Notes under the pieces: model-generated
The model's database searches: none
Seen by the model: the letters and a program-made list of their open reading frames with translations, nothing else
Told to the model about the DNA's origin: nothing
In this document: piece after piece, positions 1-7,401 of the stretch
Numbering within the stretch: the stretch's first letter is position 1
How the letters are laid out: each line of letters begins with the position of its first letter
Program-made: the position numbers and the translations under genes
NCBI GenBank assembly: GCA_002329575.1
Contig: DCTK01000085.1
Location: 198 to 10,286, forward strand
Origin: Sutterella sp. UBA1442
GTDB taxonomy: Bacteria; Pseudomonadota; Gammaproteobacteria; Burkholderiales; Burkholderiaceae_F
Direction: 5' to 3'
Length of the DNA stretch: 10,089 nucleotides

Positions 1-654
1 ATGCAAGAAACCTCGAGTTCAATTAAATCTATTTCAATATTGCTCGTTGGCATGTTCACGACGGCTTGCGGCATCGCTATGGTGACCCAAGCTCAATTGG
101 GAACAACGCCAATTTCCACAGTACCGCTTGTGGCAGCGGCCATTTCCGGCTTGAGTTTTGGCACGACAACTTTTCTCGTAAATGCGGTTTTCGTTTTGAT
201 TCAAAAACTCATCTTTGGTCGTCATTTCAATCCCATCAATTGGCTCCAAATCCCTTTGGCATTTGCCTTTGGACTTTTTCTTGACGTTGGGATGCATTTT
301 GCTGAGTTTATGAAAAGTGAAGACTACCTCTGGCAGTTGGCTCTGAATATGGGTGGTAATGCCGTGTTAGGGTTGGGGATTATTTTAGAAATTCGTTCTA
401 AGTCAATCGTATTGCCAGGAGAGGGCTTAGTCATGGCACTGGCGTATTTCTTTAGAAAGCCATTTCCCAAGATGAAAATCATCAATGATGTGACTTTAGT
501 GTGCTTAGCAGCCGTGATCGGTTGGTTGTGTTTATCCACTTTTGTTGGTATTGGGCAAGGTACTCTAATTTCTGCGATTTGTGTGGGATTTTTCGTTAAA
601 TGTTGGCATATGATCTTTTCTGCTTTTAATTTATCAGAAAAGGAGCAAGGCTAG
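1..654 (+). CDS. YczE/YitT-like multi-pass inner-membrane protein, function unknown
   Basis: This 217-residue protein is strongly hydrophobic, with about five or six membrane segments (roughly residues 9-28, 37-52, 55-72, 81-98, 112-132, 164-182 and 184-205, some possibly re-entrant). The pattern near the N-terminus, a Gly/Ala-rich helix followed by QAQLGTTPISTVP, is what I recall from the YczE/YyaS/YitT group of small membrane proteins (DUF6198-like), whose substrate is not established. The ATG is the first base of the window, so neither the ribosome binding site nor a possible longer N-terminus can be seen; the length is normal for the family. It ends 80 bases before the Nudix gene on the same strand, with no clear terminator between, so the two may be co-transcribed. 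The family call rests on remembered sequence character, not on a search, and no function is assigned. Confidence 0.75.
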   Translation: MQETSSSIKSISILLVGMFTTACGIAMVTQAQLGTTPISTVPLVAAAISGLSFGTTTFLVNAVFVLIQKLIFGRHFNPINWLQIPLAFAFGLFLDVGMHFAEFMKSEDYLWQLALNMGGNAVLGLGIILEIRSKSIVLPGEGLVMALAYFFRKPFPKMKIINDVTLVCLAAVIGWLCLSTFVGIGQGTLISAICVGFFVKCWHMIFSAFNLSEKEQG

Positions 655-734
655 AAGAGAAATATGCTTGAAATGTATTGGCAGATTGCAATTGGGTTTG
701 CTTTGGCCTGCTTTTTCTGAGATTTGGAACCTTT

Positions 735-1127
735 ATGAAAACTATTGAAGTCGTTGCCGCAATTATTCAACGTGATAATCAAATTTTTGCCACTCAACGC
801 GGCTACGGTGATTTTAAAGGTGGTTGGGAATTCCCCGGCGGTAAGATGGAGCCGGGAGAAACGCCACAAGAAGCCCTTCGCCGCGAAATAAAAGAAGAGC
901 TTGATGTTGATATTTTGGTGGGTGATTTGTTTGAAACTGTGGAATATGACTACCCCAATTTTCATCTCACCATGCATTGTTTCTTTTGCACGATTGGTGC
1001 CGGAGAAGTGGTCCTCAAAGAGCATGAGGCGGCAAAGTGGTTAACGGCTCAGACGCTTGATTCTGTTCAATGGCTTCCGGCCGATGAAGGACTTATCGAG
1101 AAACTTCTCGTAAAGCTTTCTTCTTAA
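735..1127 (+). CDS. Nudix hydrolase, MutT-like (deoxy)nucleoside triphosphate pyrophosphohydrolase
   Basis: The protein has 130 residues and a full Nudix box: G36, five residues, E42, seven residues, then REIKEELDV at 50-58. The paired glutamates E54/E55 and E51 are the Mg-binding set. The Gly of the consensus REUxEExGU is Asp57 here, a change I recall as common in this subgroup. WEFPGGK at 31-37 and the FATQR strand at 18-22 fit MutT/NudG-like enzymes that hydrolyse oxidised or modified (d)NTPs to the monophosphate and pyrophosphate, a nucleotide-pool cleaning role in the cytoplasm. I chose the ATG at 735 because homology begins there with MKTIEVVAAI. The frame stays open to an ATG at 678, but those 19 extra residues look non-conserved and hydrophobic. 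The ribosome binding site is poor (GGA about 8 bases upstream). Exact substrate (8-oxo-dGTP, CTP or others) cannot be told from sequence. Confidence 0.9.
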   Translation: MKTIEVVAAIIQRDNQIFATQRGYGDFKGGWEFPGGKMEPGETPQEALRREIKEELDVDILVGDLFETVEYDYPNFHLTMHCFFCTIGAGEVVLKEHEAAKWLTAQTLDSVQWLPADEGLIEKLLVKLSS

Positions 1128-1155
1128 TTGACAAAATTGGGCAAGATTCTGAAAT
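1128..1155 (+). promoter_or_regulatory. Possible sigma70-type promoter for the exported flavodoxin gene
   Basis: A perfect -35 hexamer TTGACA lies at 1128-1133, directly after the Nudix stop codon. With a 16-base spacer the -10 would be TGAAAT at 1150-1155, matching four of six consensus positions but lacking the important A at position 2. This would give a leader of about 65 bases before the ATG at 1227. The -35 is convincing and the -10 is weak, so the site is tentative. Confidence 0.3.
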
Positions 1156-1175
1156 CTACAGAGTAAATTTCAAAA

Positions 1176-1222
1176 GACACCTTCGCTAGACTGAAAGCAT
1201 AGATTCCAGCAATCAAGGTGTC
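1176..1222 (+). promoter_or_regulatory. Inverted repeat that can pair with the flavodoxin ribosome binding site
   Basis: GACACCTT at 1176-1183 is the exact reverse complement of AAGGTGTC at 1215-1222. The right arm contains the AAGG (1215-1218) that serves as Shine-Dalgarno sequence for the ATG at 1227. In mRNA the two 8-base arms could form a hairpin with a 31-base loop and hide the ribosome binding site. The repeat is directly visible; any regulatory role is inference. Confidence 0.35.
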
Positions 1223-1226
1223 CGCC

Positions 1227-1799
1227 ATGCGTTTCTTACGTCGGATTTTACGTCTCGTTTTTTGTTGTTCAGCGTTGTGTTCTAGAGCACAATCTGGAGA
1301 GGAAAAACTTTCTGTACCGCGTTCTGCGGTAGTCTATTTTTCTCATACGGGAAACACTCGAACGGTAGCCGAGCACATTGCTGAATTGACAGGCGCCGAT
1401 CTTTTTGAAATCAAGTCCCTAACGCAGTATCCCAAGGCCTACTGTCCTTCAACGCACTTTGTTAAAAAAGAAATTGAAAGCGGTATTCTTCCTGAAATTG
1501 AACCTATTGCAGTCGATTTGAGCGACTACGAAGTTATTTTTGTCGGCTCACCTACGTGGTGGCACCACATTGCAGGTGTTGTTCAACGATGGTTACTGGA
1601 TAATGATTTGCGAGGTAAAACCATTGCGCCATTTAATACGCACGGAGGCGGTGGACTCATGCATTGCAACGAAGATGTACGCCGATTGTGTCCTGACTCA
1701 AATGTGATCAATAACCTCACGGTGTACGAAGACGGGGATTTTGACTTGGATTCTTCCATTCTCAATTGGGTCAAAATAAATCACCTACAAAGTTTTTGA
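1227..1799 (+). CDS. Flavodoxin-like protein with N-terminal export signal
   Basis: The protein has 190 residues. Residues 1-21 look like a signal peptide: a basic start (R2, R5, R6, R9), a short hydrophobic core LVFCCSALC, and a possible SRA cleavage site before Q22. Twin arginines R5-R6 hint at Tat export, which would suit an FMN protein, but the motif is not canonical and the core is short. The mature part is a flavodoxin fold: VVYFSHTGNTRTVAEHI (35-51) holds the FMN-phosphate loop, SPTWWHHIAG (108-117) and PFNTHGGGGL (135-144) are the flavin-contact loops seen in the short flavodoxin_4-type family. It probably carries electrons outside the cytoplasm. AAGG sits 8 bases before ATG 1227; a GTG at 1218 would overlap that site and is less likely. 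A second flavin/iron-sulfur protein gene follows 40 bases later, suggesting one redox operon. The partner and substrate are unknown. Confidence 0.8.
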   Translation: MRFLRRILRLVFCCSALCSRAQSGEEKLSVPRSAVVYFSHTGNTRTVAEHIAELTGADLFEIKSLTQYPKAYCPSTHFVKKEIESGILPEIEPIAVDLSDYEVIFVGSPTWWHHIAGVVQRWLLDNDLRGKTIAPFNTHGGGGLMHCNEDVRRLCPDSNVINNLTVYEDGDFDLDSSILNWVKINHLQSF

Positions 1800-1839
1800 G
1801 GCGCTAAGATAAAAGAGGACTAAAGAACGGGAGGGAATT

Positions 1840-2595
1840 ATGGGTTGCAGTATTGTTCATTTCAGTGCAACGGGGAAAACATTGAAAGTGGCAGAAGCCG
1901 TTGCAAAGGGGCTAGGTGGCGTTGGGCGGTTGATTGATTTGTCTCGTCCAGATTTCAAAGGTGCCAGTCTTTCGTCAAGCGATAAAGTCATTGTTGCGTG
2001 TCCCGTTTATGGCGGGCGTATTCCATCAGTGGTCGCAGAGCGTATCAAAGCCGTGAAATTCGATGCAACACGCGTTGTGACGGTGGCTTCTTATGGCAAT
2101 CGAGCATTTGAAGATGCGTTGTTGGAGCTTAATGATTGCGTCATTGCTCAGGGAGGGGTGCCTGTGGCCTCAGCTGCCGTCATTGCTCAGCACGCGATGG
2201 AACCTTCTGTTGCTTCCGATAGACCCGACAAAACCGATTATCAGAATCTTGAATCATTTGGCCGTTTTGCTTTGAAAAAATATGAACAAGTCGATGTTAA
2301 GGCCGTACAGGTACCGGGCAATCGCCCCTATCGTGATTGGGCCAAAATGCCTGTGACGCCGATTTCTGAGGGAGCGTGTATTCACTGTGGACTTTGTGCT
2401 AATAACTGCCCCACACAGGCAATTGATCTTTTTGATACGGCAAAGACCGATCCCAATAAGTGCATTTTGTGCTTGCGTTGCGTGTGGATTTGCCCGCAGA
2501 AGGTTAAACGGTTGCCTGATGTCGCCCAAAAGGCGATTGCTGAAAAATTAGCTCATGTCAGAGGCGTTAGAAAGGAAAATGAGTTTTTCTTTTAA
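1840..2595 (+). CDS. EFR1-type protein: flavodoxin domain plus two [4Fe-4S] clusters
   Basis: The 251-residue protein joins two electron-transfer modules. Residues 1-160 are a flavodoxin-like domain whose phosphate loop is FSATGKT (8-14), followed by CPVYGGRIP (54-62) and VASYGNRAFEDAL (82-94), loops that contact FMN in this family. Residues 175-225 form a bacterial ferredoxin domain with two CxxCxxCxxxCP motifs: Cys180, 183, 186, 190 and Cys208, 211, 214, 218. This order and length match the EFR1 family of anaerobes. It should be a cytoplasmic electron carrier linking FMN to low-potential iron-sulfur chemistry; its partners are not known. The start is well supported by GGGAGGG a few bases upstream of the ATG. 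It follows the exported flavodoxin gene closely and is the last gene before a hairpin at 2610-2639. Confidence 0.9.
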   Translation: MGCSIVHFSATGKTLKVAEAVAKGLGGVGRLIDLSRPDFKGASLSSSDKVIVACPVYGGRIPSVVAERIKAVKFDATRVVTVASYGNRAFEDALLELNDCVIAQGGVPVASAAVIAQHAMEPSVASDRPDKTDYQNLESFGRFALKKYEQVDVKAVQVPGNRPYRDWAKMPVTPISEGACIHCGLCANNCPTQAIDLFDTAKTDPNKCILCLRCVWICPQKVKRLPDVAQKAIAEKLAHVRGVRKENEFFF

Positions 2596-2609
2596 CAAGA
2601 GACCTGAAA

Positions 2610-2639
2610 GCGAAACCGGGGTTGGTCCCCGGTTTTCGC
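2610..2639. terminator. Hairpin between convergent genes, probable bidirectional terminator
   Basis: GCGAAACCGGGG (2610-2621) pairs with CCCCGGTTTTCGC (2627-2639) around the loop TTGGT, with one unpaired T in the right arm. The GC-rich inner stem ACCGGGG/CCCCGGT is followed by TTT on the plus strand and TT on the minus strand, so the U-tracts are short. It lies between the stop codons of the EFR1 gene (2595) and phnX (2653), where a shared terminator is expected. Confidence 0.7.
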
Positions 2640-2652
2640 ATTCTTTGGCTTA

Positions 2653-3441
2653 TCAAGCCGCCTTTTCTATTACGGTGATCAAATCAGGCAATTCAGACAT
2701 TGAATCAATCACATAATCGGCACCATTGGCAAAAAAAGTCTCGCGGGCTTTCTTGCGAAGCGCATATTGTTCTTGAGCATTCAGCGCATCCCAACTTTTT
2801 CGATCAAGTCCAATGATGGAACTGCCTTCGGTTACTCCAACAGTCACTAAGCCGGCATTTTTCCCCTCACGCATATCGGAGACCGTATCACCAACTTTAA
2901 CGATGCGTCGTACGTCAGCCAAACCCAAACGACGCATGTTTTCATAGACCATATAAGGCCACGGACGCCCGAATCCATCGGTGTCGTCAGCGGTTACGCA
3001 ACAGTCAGGGCAGTAGCCAGCAGCTTGTGCTGCCGGTTCCACCACGTCCATCATAGAGCGTGTAAAACCGGTCGTGGAACCGATTTTAATGGAGCGATCA
3101 CGAAGTTCTTTGACAGTGTCAAGAACACCGGGTTTGATGTCGCAGTGTTGGGGCAGTACGGTCATCAAGGCCGGTTCAAAGTCTGCATACAAGCGTTCAA
3201 CATCGTCTCGGTCAGCTTCTCGTTGGTATTTTTCTTTCCACAATGCGGCAATTCTCGGCATACGCAACATCGTACGAATATGATCGCGTTTGAGAAGCCC
3301 CATAGGGGCACGTGTTTCTTCGTCCGAGACCTCGATACCGGCGCGGCGAAAGGCTTCCATGAAAGCACTCACGGGACTGGTACTACCGAAATCGACCGTA
3401 GTGCCGGCCCAGTCAAAAATGACGGCTTCAATCTTAGCCAT
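2653..3441 (-). CDS. phnX: Phosphonoacetaldehyde hydrolase (phosphonatase)
   Basis: PhnX cleaves the C-P bond of phosphonoacetaldehyde to acetaldehyde and phosphate, in the cytoplasm. The 262-residue HAD-family protein shows its hallmarks. FDWAGTTVDFG (9-19) carries the nucleophile Asp10, with Ala12 where other HAD enzymes have the acid/base Asp, a substitution typical of phosphonatase. MGLLKRDHIR (47-56) carries Lys51, the expected Schiff-base lysine in the cap domain. SerThr at 122-123 is motif II, and GDTVSD (184-189) is the Mg-binding acidic motif. The start at 3441 is preceded by AAGGAGAG at good distance; an in-frame ATG at 3510 would add 23 non-homologous residues. It overlaps the end of phnW by 8 bases (ATGGCTAA), indicating translational coupling and sequential action on the PhnW product. 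The length is slightly below the usual 265-270, and all key residues are present. Confidence 0.95.
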   Translation of the reverse strand: MAKIEAVIFDWAGTTVDFGSTSPVSAFMEAFRRAGIEVSDEETRAPMGLLKRDHIRTMLRMPRIAALWKEKYQREADRDDVERLYADFEPALMTVLPQHCDIKPGVLDTVKELRDRSIKIGSTTGFTRSMMDVVEPAAQAAGYCPDCCVTADDTDGFGRPWPYMVYENMRRLGLADVRRIVKVGDTVSDMREGKNAGLVTVGVTEGSSIIGLDRKSWDALNAQEQYALRKKARETFFANGADYVIDSMSELPDLITVIEKAA

Positions 3442-4552
3442 GACACTCTCCTTGAAGATAGTCTTTGAAGATGCGCAGTACTTTTTGGACATCTTCTTCG
3501 TAAATTTCACCGATGTTGCCCAAGCGGAAAGTGTCTCGTTCAGTGAGTTTGCCCGGATAGATCACATAACCGTGGCGTTTGAGATAGTCGTACATCGAGG
3601 CAAAAGTAAATCGTGCGTTATCGGGATAAAAGAAGGTCGTGATGATAGGGCCTTGATGGGCTGTATCAATGTAGGCCTTAAAGCCCATTGCTTCCATCCC
3701 TTCGCGCATCAAGCGATTGCAACGGCTGTAGCGTTCGTGGCGAGCATCGATGCCACCTTCAGCTTTGAGTTCAGCCATGGCACGATGAAAAGCGGCGACG
3801 ACATGCGTCGGAGACGTGAAACGCCACTTGCCACCGTCTTTTTCCATGACTCGCCATTGATCGTAGAGGTCAAGAGAAAGCGAGCGGGCATTGCCGCGGC
3901 TTTTTTCTAAGGCTTCGCGACGGGCAATAATGAAGGAAAAGCCGGGCACACCTTGGATGCACTTGTTAGCAGAACTGACCAAAAAATCAATGCCCAAATC
4001 TTGCACTCGGATGTCAACGCCGCCAAAAGAGCTCATGGCATCAACAATGAAGGTTTTATTCCACGCTTTAACCACTCGGGCAATGGCGGCAATGTCATTT
4101 AAAAGCCCCGTTGTAGTTTCGTTGTGAACCATGCTCACGATCGTGATTTCAGGGTGACTTTGTAGATAGTTACCCACGATTTGGGCGTCCGGAACTTGAT
4201 CCCAATCGAAATCAAGACGATCAAATGCGATTTTGTGGTAAGTCAAAATTTGGCACATGCGCTCAGAGTAAGCACCGTTTACGAGCACGAGCACGCGATC
4301 ATTGATTCCGGGCACCGAAGACAGTACCGATTCAACACCGAAGGTACCGCTACCTTGCATGAGTACCGTTGTATACAGTGTTGCATCGACATGAGCCAAT
4401 TCAAGTAATCCTGTGCGGATTTCTTGAGTCATGTCTTTGTAGTCTTTGTCCCACGTGCAACGGTCTACGAGCATTTCGCGGCGCACGCTGGCAGATGTTG
4501 TCAAAGGACCTGGAGTCAAGAGTTTGTAGGTATTGGGGTCTTGAGTAGTCAT
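3434..4552 (-). CDS. phnW: 2-aminoethylphosphonate-pyruvate transaminase
   Basis: PhnW transfers the amino group of 2-aminoethylphosphonate to pyruvate, giving phosphonoacetaldehyde and L-alanine. The 372-residue length fits the family (about 365-370). It is a fold-type I PLP enzyme: LLTPGPLTTS (11-20) is the family's N-terminal signature, QGSGTFGVES (66-75) is the cofactor-phosphate loop, VDAMSSFGG (170-178) holds Asp171 that contacts the pyridine nitrogen, and SSANKCIQGVPGF (193-205) holds the PLP-binding Lys197. It lies in the middle of the uptake and degradation operon, 74 bases after the binding-protein gene, and its end overlaps phnX by 8 bases. The ribosome binding site is poor: the bases before the ATG read CCTGAGACTCTTTCT with no AGGAG. 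A strong intercistronic hairpin sits just upstream at 4575-4604, so its translation may be set lower than that of the binding protein. Confidence 0.96.
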   Translation of the reverse strand: MTTQDPNTYKLLTPGPLTTSASVRREMLVDRCTWDKDYKDMTQEIRTGLLELAHVDATLYTTVLMQGSGTFGVESVLSSVPGINDRVLVLVNGAYSERMCQILTYHKIAFDRLDFDWDQVPDAQIVGNYLQSHPEITIVSMVHNETTTGLLNDIAAIARVVKAWNKTFIVDAMSSFGGVDIRVQDLGIDFLVSSANKCIQGVPGFSFIIARREALEKSRGNARSLSLDLYDQWRVMEKDGGKWRFTSPTHVVAAFHRAMAELKAEGGIDARHERYSRCNRLMREGMEAMGFKAYIDTAHQGPIITTFFYPDNARFTFASMYDYLKRHGYVIYPGKLTERDTFRLGNIGEIYEEDVQKVLRIFKDYLQGECHG

Positions 4553-4574
4553 AGAAAGAGTCTCAGGAAATGCT

Positions 4575-4604
4575 CCGAGAGTTGCTCAAAATGAGAACTC
4601 TCGG
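4575..4604 (-). promoter_or_regulatory. Strong intercistronic hairpin between binding-protein gene and phnW
   Basis: CCGAGAGTT (4575-4583) pairs perfectly with AACTCTCGG (4596-4604). The stem continues with CTCA (4585-4588) and TGAG (4592-4595) past a single bulged G at 4584, leaving the tri-nucleotide loop AAA. On the transcribed (minus) strand no run of T follows, so it does not look like a full terminator. It may stabilise the upstream message or reduce read-through into phnW-phnX, which is common downstream of binding-protein genes. Confidence 0.6.
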
Positions 4605-4626
4605 GCAAGCGTTAAAGGTCTGTTGA

Positions 4627-5643
4627 TTATTGGTTTTGACCCTTCACGAGTTTTTGGTGAGCTTGCAAAAGTTCCACCGTCAAGGGTTCTTTGTAGAGCA
4701 TGGGTTTAGCCGGTTTGTTTTCAGCAGAGACCGTTTCACCCTTGTAAAGAGCCACCGGGTAGAACTTGATCAATTCAGCACGGCCGTGGCGAATAATCGT
4801 TTCGGCCATTTTTTGTGCGTTGGCATTGGTTTGGGCTCCTTTATCAACCACGGCCACGGCTTCCATCAATTGGAAGTTACCTTCCACGGGGTCAATAAAG
4901 TCGATGGGCAAGCCCTTGGCTTTATCTGCAACAGCTTGGTGACGGAGACCGAAACCGACGGCGGCTTCACCGGCGCGCAACTTCTTCAAGGGGGCAGAAC
5001 CCGACTTTTCCAAATGTGAGCCGGCATTTTTTTCAATGGCGGCGATCGTTTTTGCACCGGCCTCTTCACCTTGGGCACTCAAAACAGCTTGCGTCATCAA
5101 CCAAGAGGTGGAGGAACCCATAATGTCAGGCACCGAGATGTGACCAGCGTATTCCGGTTTAGCCAAATCGGCAATGGCGGTCGGCGCTGGCAATTTAGCT
5201 TCTTTCAAAACTTGGGTGTTCACGAACAAAGCACCTGTATTACCCAAAATCGGAGCGTAGTAAGCCGGCATCGGATTAATCGGTTCGGTCTTAAACGTTA
5301 AGTTTTGGAACATTTGGTTTTTCTTTTGGAAGCTGTCGATGTAATAAGTACTGATCGTCACCAAGTCAGCTTCGATATTTTTGCCTTCGGCAGCAAGTTT
5401 GCCACCCAATTCGGAAGTACCAAACGACTGCATCAAATAGGCACCCTTAAAGCCGTTATTGTCGAGAGCGTTTTTCATCGCTTGTTGTGCTTCTTCGTCA
5501 GCATTGGTGTAAATAACGACTTGCTTGGCAGGCTCGGCTTTAGCAGCGGTCTTTGACGTATCTTGAGCCTTATCACCGCAGGCGGTCAAACCCATAACGG
5601 CAGCGGCCATAACAGTAAGCGAGAGCGCGGAGATGCGTTTCAT
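4627..5643 (-). CDS. phnS: 2-aminoethylphosphonate ABC transporter substrate-binding lipoprotein (PhnS-like)
   Basis: This 338-residue protein is the periplasmic binding component of an ABC importer. It begins with a lipoprotein signal: MKR, a hydrophobic stretch, and the lipobox LTAC with Cys22 as the lipid-anchored residue. After a linker (23-41) the mature part starts VVIYTNADEEAQQ (43-55), typical for the iron/phosphonate/thiamine type of solute-binding proteins, and continues through FGTSELGGKL and LVTISTYYID, where ligand is bound in that class. The AEP assignment comes from the context: it lies directly between the permease gene and phnW. AAGGAG with a 7-base spacer precedes the ATG. 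The gap to the permease stop is 27 bases. The fold and role are secure; the exact ligand (AEP, or a related phosphonate) is inferred. Confidence 0.88.
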   Translation of the reverse strand: MKRISALSLTVMAAAVMGLTACGDKAQDTSKTAAKAEPAKQVVIYTNADEEAQQAMKNALDNNGFKGAYLMQSFGTSELGGKLAAEGKNIEADLVTISTYYIDSFQKKNQMFQNLTFKTEPINPMPAYYAPILGNTGALFVNTQVLKEAKLPAPTAIADLAKPEYAGHISVPDIMGSSTSWLMTQAVLSAQGEEAGAKTIAAIEKNAGSHLEKSGSAPLKKLRAGEAAVGFGLRHQAVADKAKGLPIDFIDPVEGNFQLMEAVAVVDKGAQTNANAQKMAETIIRHGRAELIKFYPVALYKGETVSAENKPAKPMLYKEPLTVELLQAHQKLVKGQNQ

Positions 5644-5670
5644 AGGAGAACTCCTTTATCAATATCAAAA

Positions 5671-7389
5671 TCAAACGGTTTGTCCCGAATGTTTGGCAGG
5701 CATAACCGATTTCAAAAGTTTGTTGATCGTCGCGGCAATGCCGCGAGCGCTATTGTTTTGAGCGTAAGAGGCAAGCGCATCGAAGATAAGCTTGGCAGCT
5801 ACGTTCGTAATAAAAATCAGCAATGAGAGCACGAAGATTTCTTCGAATTTTTCGAAGTACTGCAACTCTTTAATCTTCGTTGTTAACAGCATCGTACGAG
5901 CACCGGTTAAAAACACGACGGCACTGATCGTGACCATGGCGCTGACGAAGAAGTACTGGAACATCTGCAAGAGCGTGGGCAAAGAATTTGGCACGATGAC
6001 TCGCGAAATGGTCTTAATCCAGCTGTCGCCCATTAACGCACCGGTTGTTTCCCATCCGGCATTCATTTTTGAAAGTGCAGATGTGGCCATCATGTAGGGA
6101 GTCGTAAAGAAGTGAACAAGGTTGGCAAGAATCAAGATCGTGAACGTGTTAGCCAACGCTGTGCCACTCATGGCAAATAAGAACCCAATCCCCAATACCA
6201 TGCCTGGTACCGTATTGGTGATCATGGCAAAGCTGTCCATTGTGGTTTTGCACCAGCCCGAAAGTTCTGAGCGAGCTTTCACGAGTGCGGCGGCGTAGCA
6301 AAATACCGTGCCGATGGCAGCCGATGCCAGAGCAACGGCAATCGAGTGGCCGTAGACTTGCCAAATGCTATCATCACTTAAGATTCGCCCGATGACATCG
6401 AGCGTAAAGAACGGTTGATAGGGCCATTGTTTGACGAAGGGAACGACAAACATCACGATAAAGACAGAGAGTAACGCCAAGGAAATCGCTAAAAAATAAC
6501 CCAAAAAAGCAAAGTCGCGAATGCGATTATCTGCTACTTCACCTTTAGAAATCTTGTTATATCGGAAGTTAAATCGATCTACCCAACGAAGTAGGATTAC
6601 CGAAGCAACGGACGGCACGAGCATGGCCATGGCAATGACAGCACCTTCACCGAAGTTGGGTACTGCGCCCATCATTGTGGTGTAAAGCTCCGTGGCGATC
6701 ACTTCATACTGACCGGCAATGGAAACCGGGATCCCGAAGTCGGTAAGCGATAGGAAGAAACTTAAAATAAAGGCTGACAGTAAAGCGCCGACAACCGGTC
6801 TGAGAGCCGTGACATAGAACGTTCGCCAGGGGGAGTCTCCCATGAGTTTGCTCACGGTCACAAAATTACGATCGACGTAGAAAAAGGCGTTGTAGAGAAT
6901 CAAAAATGCAGGCGGCAATGTATAAATCACGTCAGCAATCAGTAAGCCCCAAAAACCGTAAATGGAAAAAGGCGGTTGTCCAAAAATTTGACTGATAAGA
7001 CCTAGACGTCCGAAGGAATAGATCACGGCAAAGCCATAGGTGATGGACGGCAGAAATAGGGGTAACAGAACAACGATTTGAATGATTTTTTTGAGCGTGG
7101 CATTGATGCGTGTAAAGTGCAATCCGTAGGCGCAAAAGAAGGCCAAAATAGCAGCGATTGCAGCAGAAATTCCTGATACGGTAAAGCTATTGCCCATTGC
7201 GCGCCAAAAGCGCGGTTGACTGATCAGCGTGACATAGTTGTCAAAGCCCGTGTCGCCGTTTGCTGTGAGTACCGATTGAAAGAGCACACAGCCCAAAGGG
7301 TAGAGCAAAATGGCTGCGAGCGTAGCGGTCACCAACCAATATAAAACCTTGAGTTCATTTTGACCGCGGCCCATAAATCCAAGACTCAT
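5671..7389 (-). CDS. phnU: 2-aminoethylphosphonate ABC transporter, fused double permease (PhnU-like)
   Basis: The 572-residue inner-membrane protein contains two binding-protein-dependent permease domains in one chain, as in the ThiP/FbpB-like families. Each half has about six membrane segments. Domain 1 spans roughly 15-275 with its ATPase-contact loop near 174-200 (KLMGDSPWRTFYVTALRP). Domain 2 spans roughly 293-545 with the matching loop near 444-470 (ALMGDSWIKTISRVIVP). The repeat of MGDSxxxT in both loops marks the internal duplication. A single fused permease of about 570 residues is what I recall of the PhnU2-type AEP transporter. It starts 12 bases after the ATPase stop with a modest AGGA site, and is followed 27 bases later by the binding protein. 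The function as the translocation channel is secure, the substrate follows from the neighbours. Confidence 0.9.
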   Translation of the reverse strand: MSLGFMGRGQNELKVLYWLVTATLAAILLYPLGCVLFQSVLTANGDTGFDNYVTLISQPRFWRAMGNSFTVSGISAAIAAILAFFCAYGLHFTRINATLKKIIQIVVLLPLFLPSITYGFAVIYSFGRLGLISQIFGQPPFSIYGFWGLLIADVIYTLPPAFLILYNAFFYVDRNFVTVSKLMGDSPWRTFYVTALRPVVGALLSAFILSFFLSLTDFGIPVSIAGQYEVIATELYTTMMGAVPNFGEGAVIAMAMLVPSVASVILLRWVDRFNFRYNKISKGEVADNRIRDFAFLGYFLAISLALLSVFIVMFVVPFVKQWPYQPFFTLDVIGRILSDDSIWQVYGHSIAVALASAAIGTVFCYAAALVKARSELSGWCKTTMDSFAMITNTVPGMVLGIGFLFAMSGTALANTFTILILANLVHFFTTPYMMATSALSKMNAGWETTGALMGDSWIKTISRVIVPNSLPTLLQMFQYFFVSAMVTISAVVFLTGARTMLLTTKIKELQYFEKFEEIFVLSLLIFITNVAAKLIFDALASYAQNNSARGIAATINKLLKSVMPAKHSGQTV

Positions 7390-7401
7390 GATTCTGTCCT
7401 A

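Noticed and set aside
678..734. Longer N-terminus for the Nudix protein
   Set aside because: The 19 extra residues have no family match and the Nudix family alignment starts at MKTIEVV (735). The upstream ATG also lacks a ribosome binding site.
655..734. Promoter or terminator between the membrane protein and Nudix genes
   Set aside because: TTGAAA at 668-673 has no acceptable -10 at 15-19 bases, and no stem followed by T-run is present.
3442..3510. Longer N-terminus for PhnX
   Set aside because: The extra 23 residues are basic and unrelated to phosphonatase. The ATG at 3441 has AAGGAGAG in front of it and begins the conserved sequence.
3290..3910. 206-codon plus-strand open frame opposite phnW and phnX
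   Set aside because: It lies antisense to two well-identified enzymes whose catalytic motifs are intact. Its translation shows no family resemblance and it has no ribosome binding site, so it is a shadow frame.
4630..5019. 129-codon plus-strand frame opposite the binding-protein gene
   Set aside because: It is fully antisense to a binding-protein gene with a clear lipoprotein signal, and its translation has no recognisable features.
5644..5655. AGGAGAACTCCT dyad at the ribosome binding site of the binding-protein gene
   Set aside because: The arms are separated by only two bases, too few for a stable RNA hairpin loop. It is simply an SD sequence followed by a chance complement.
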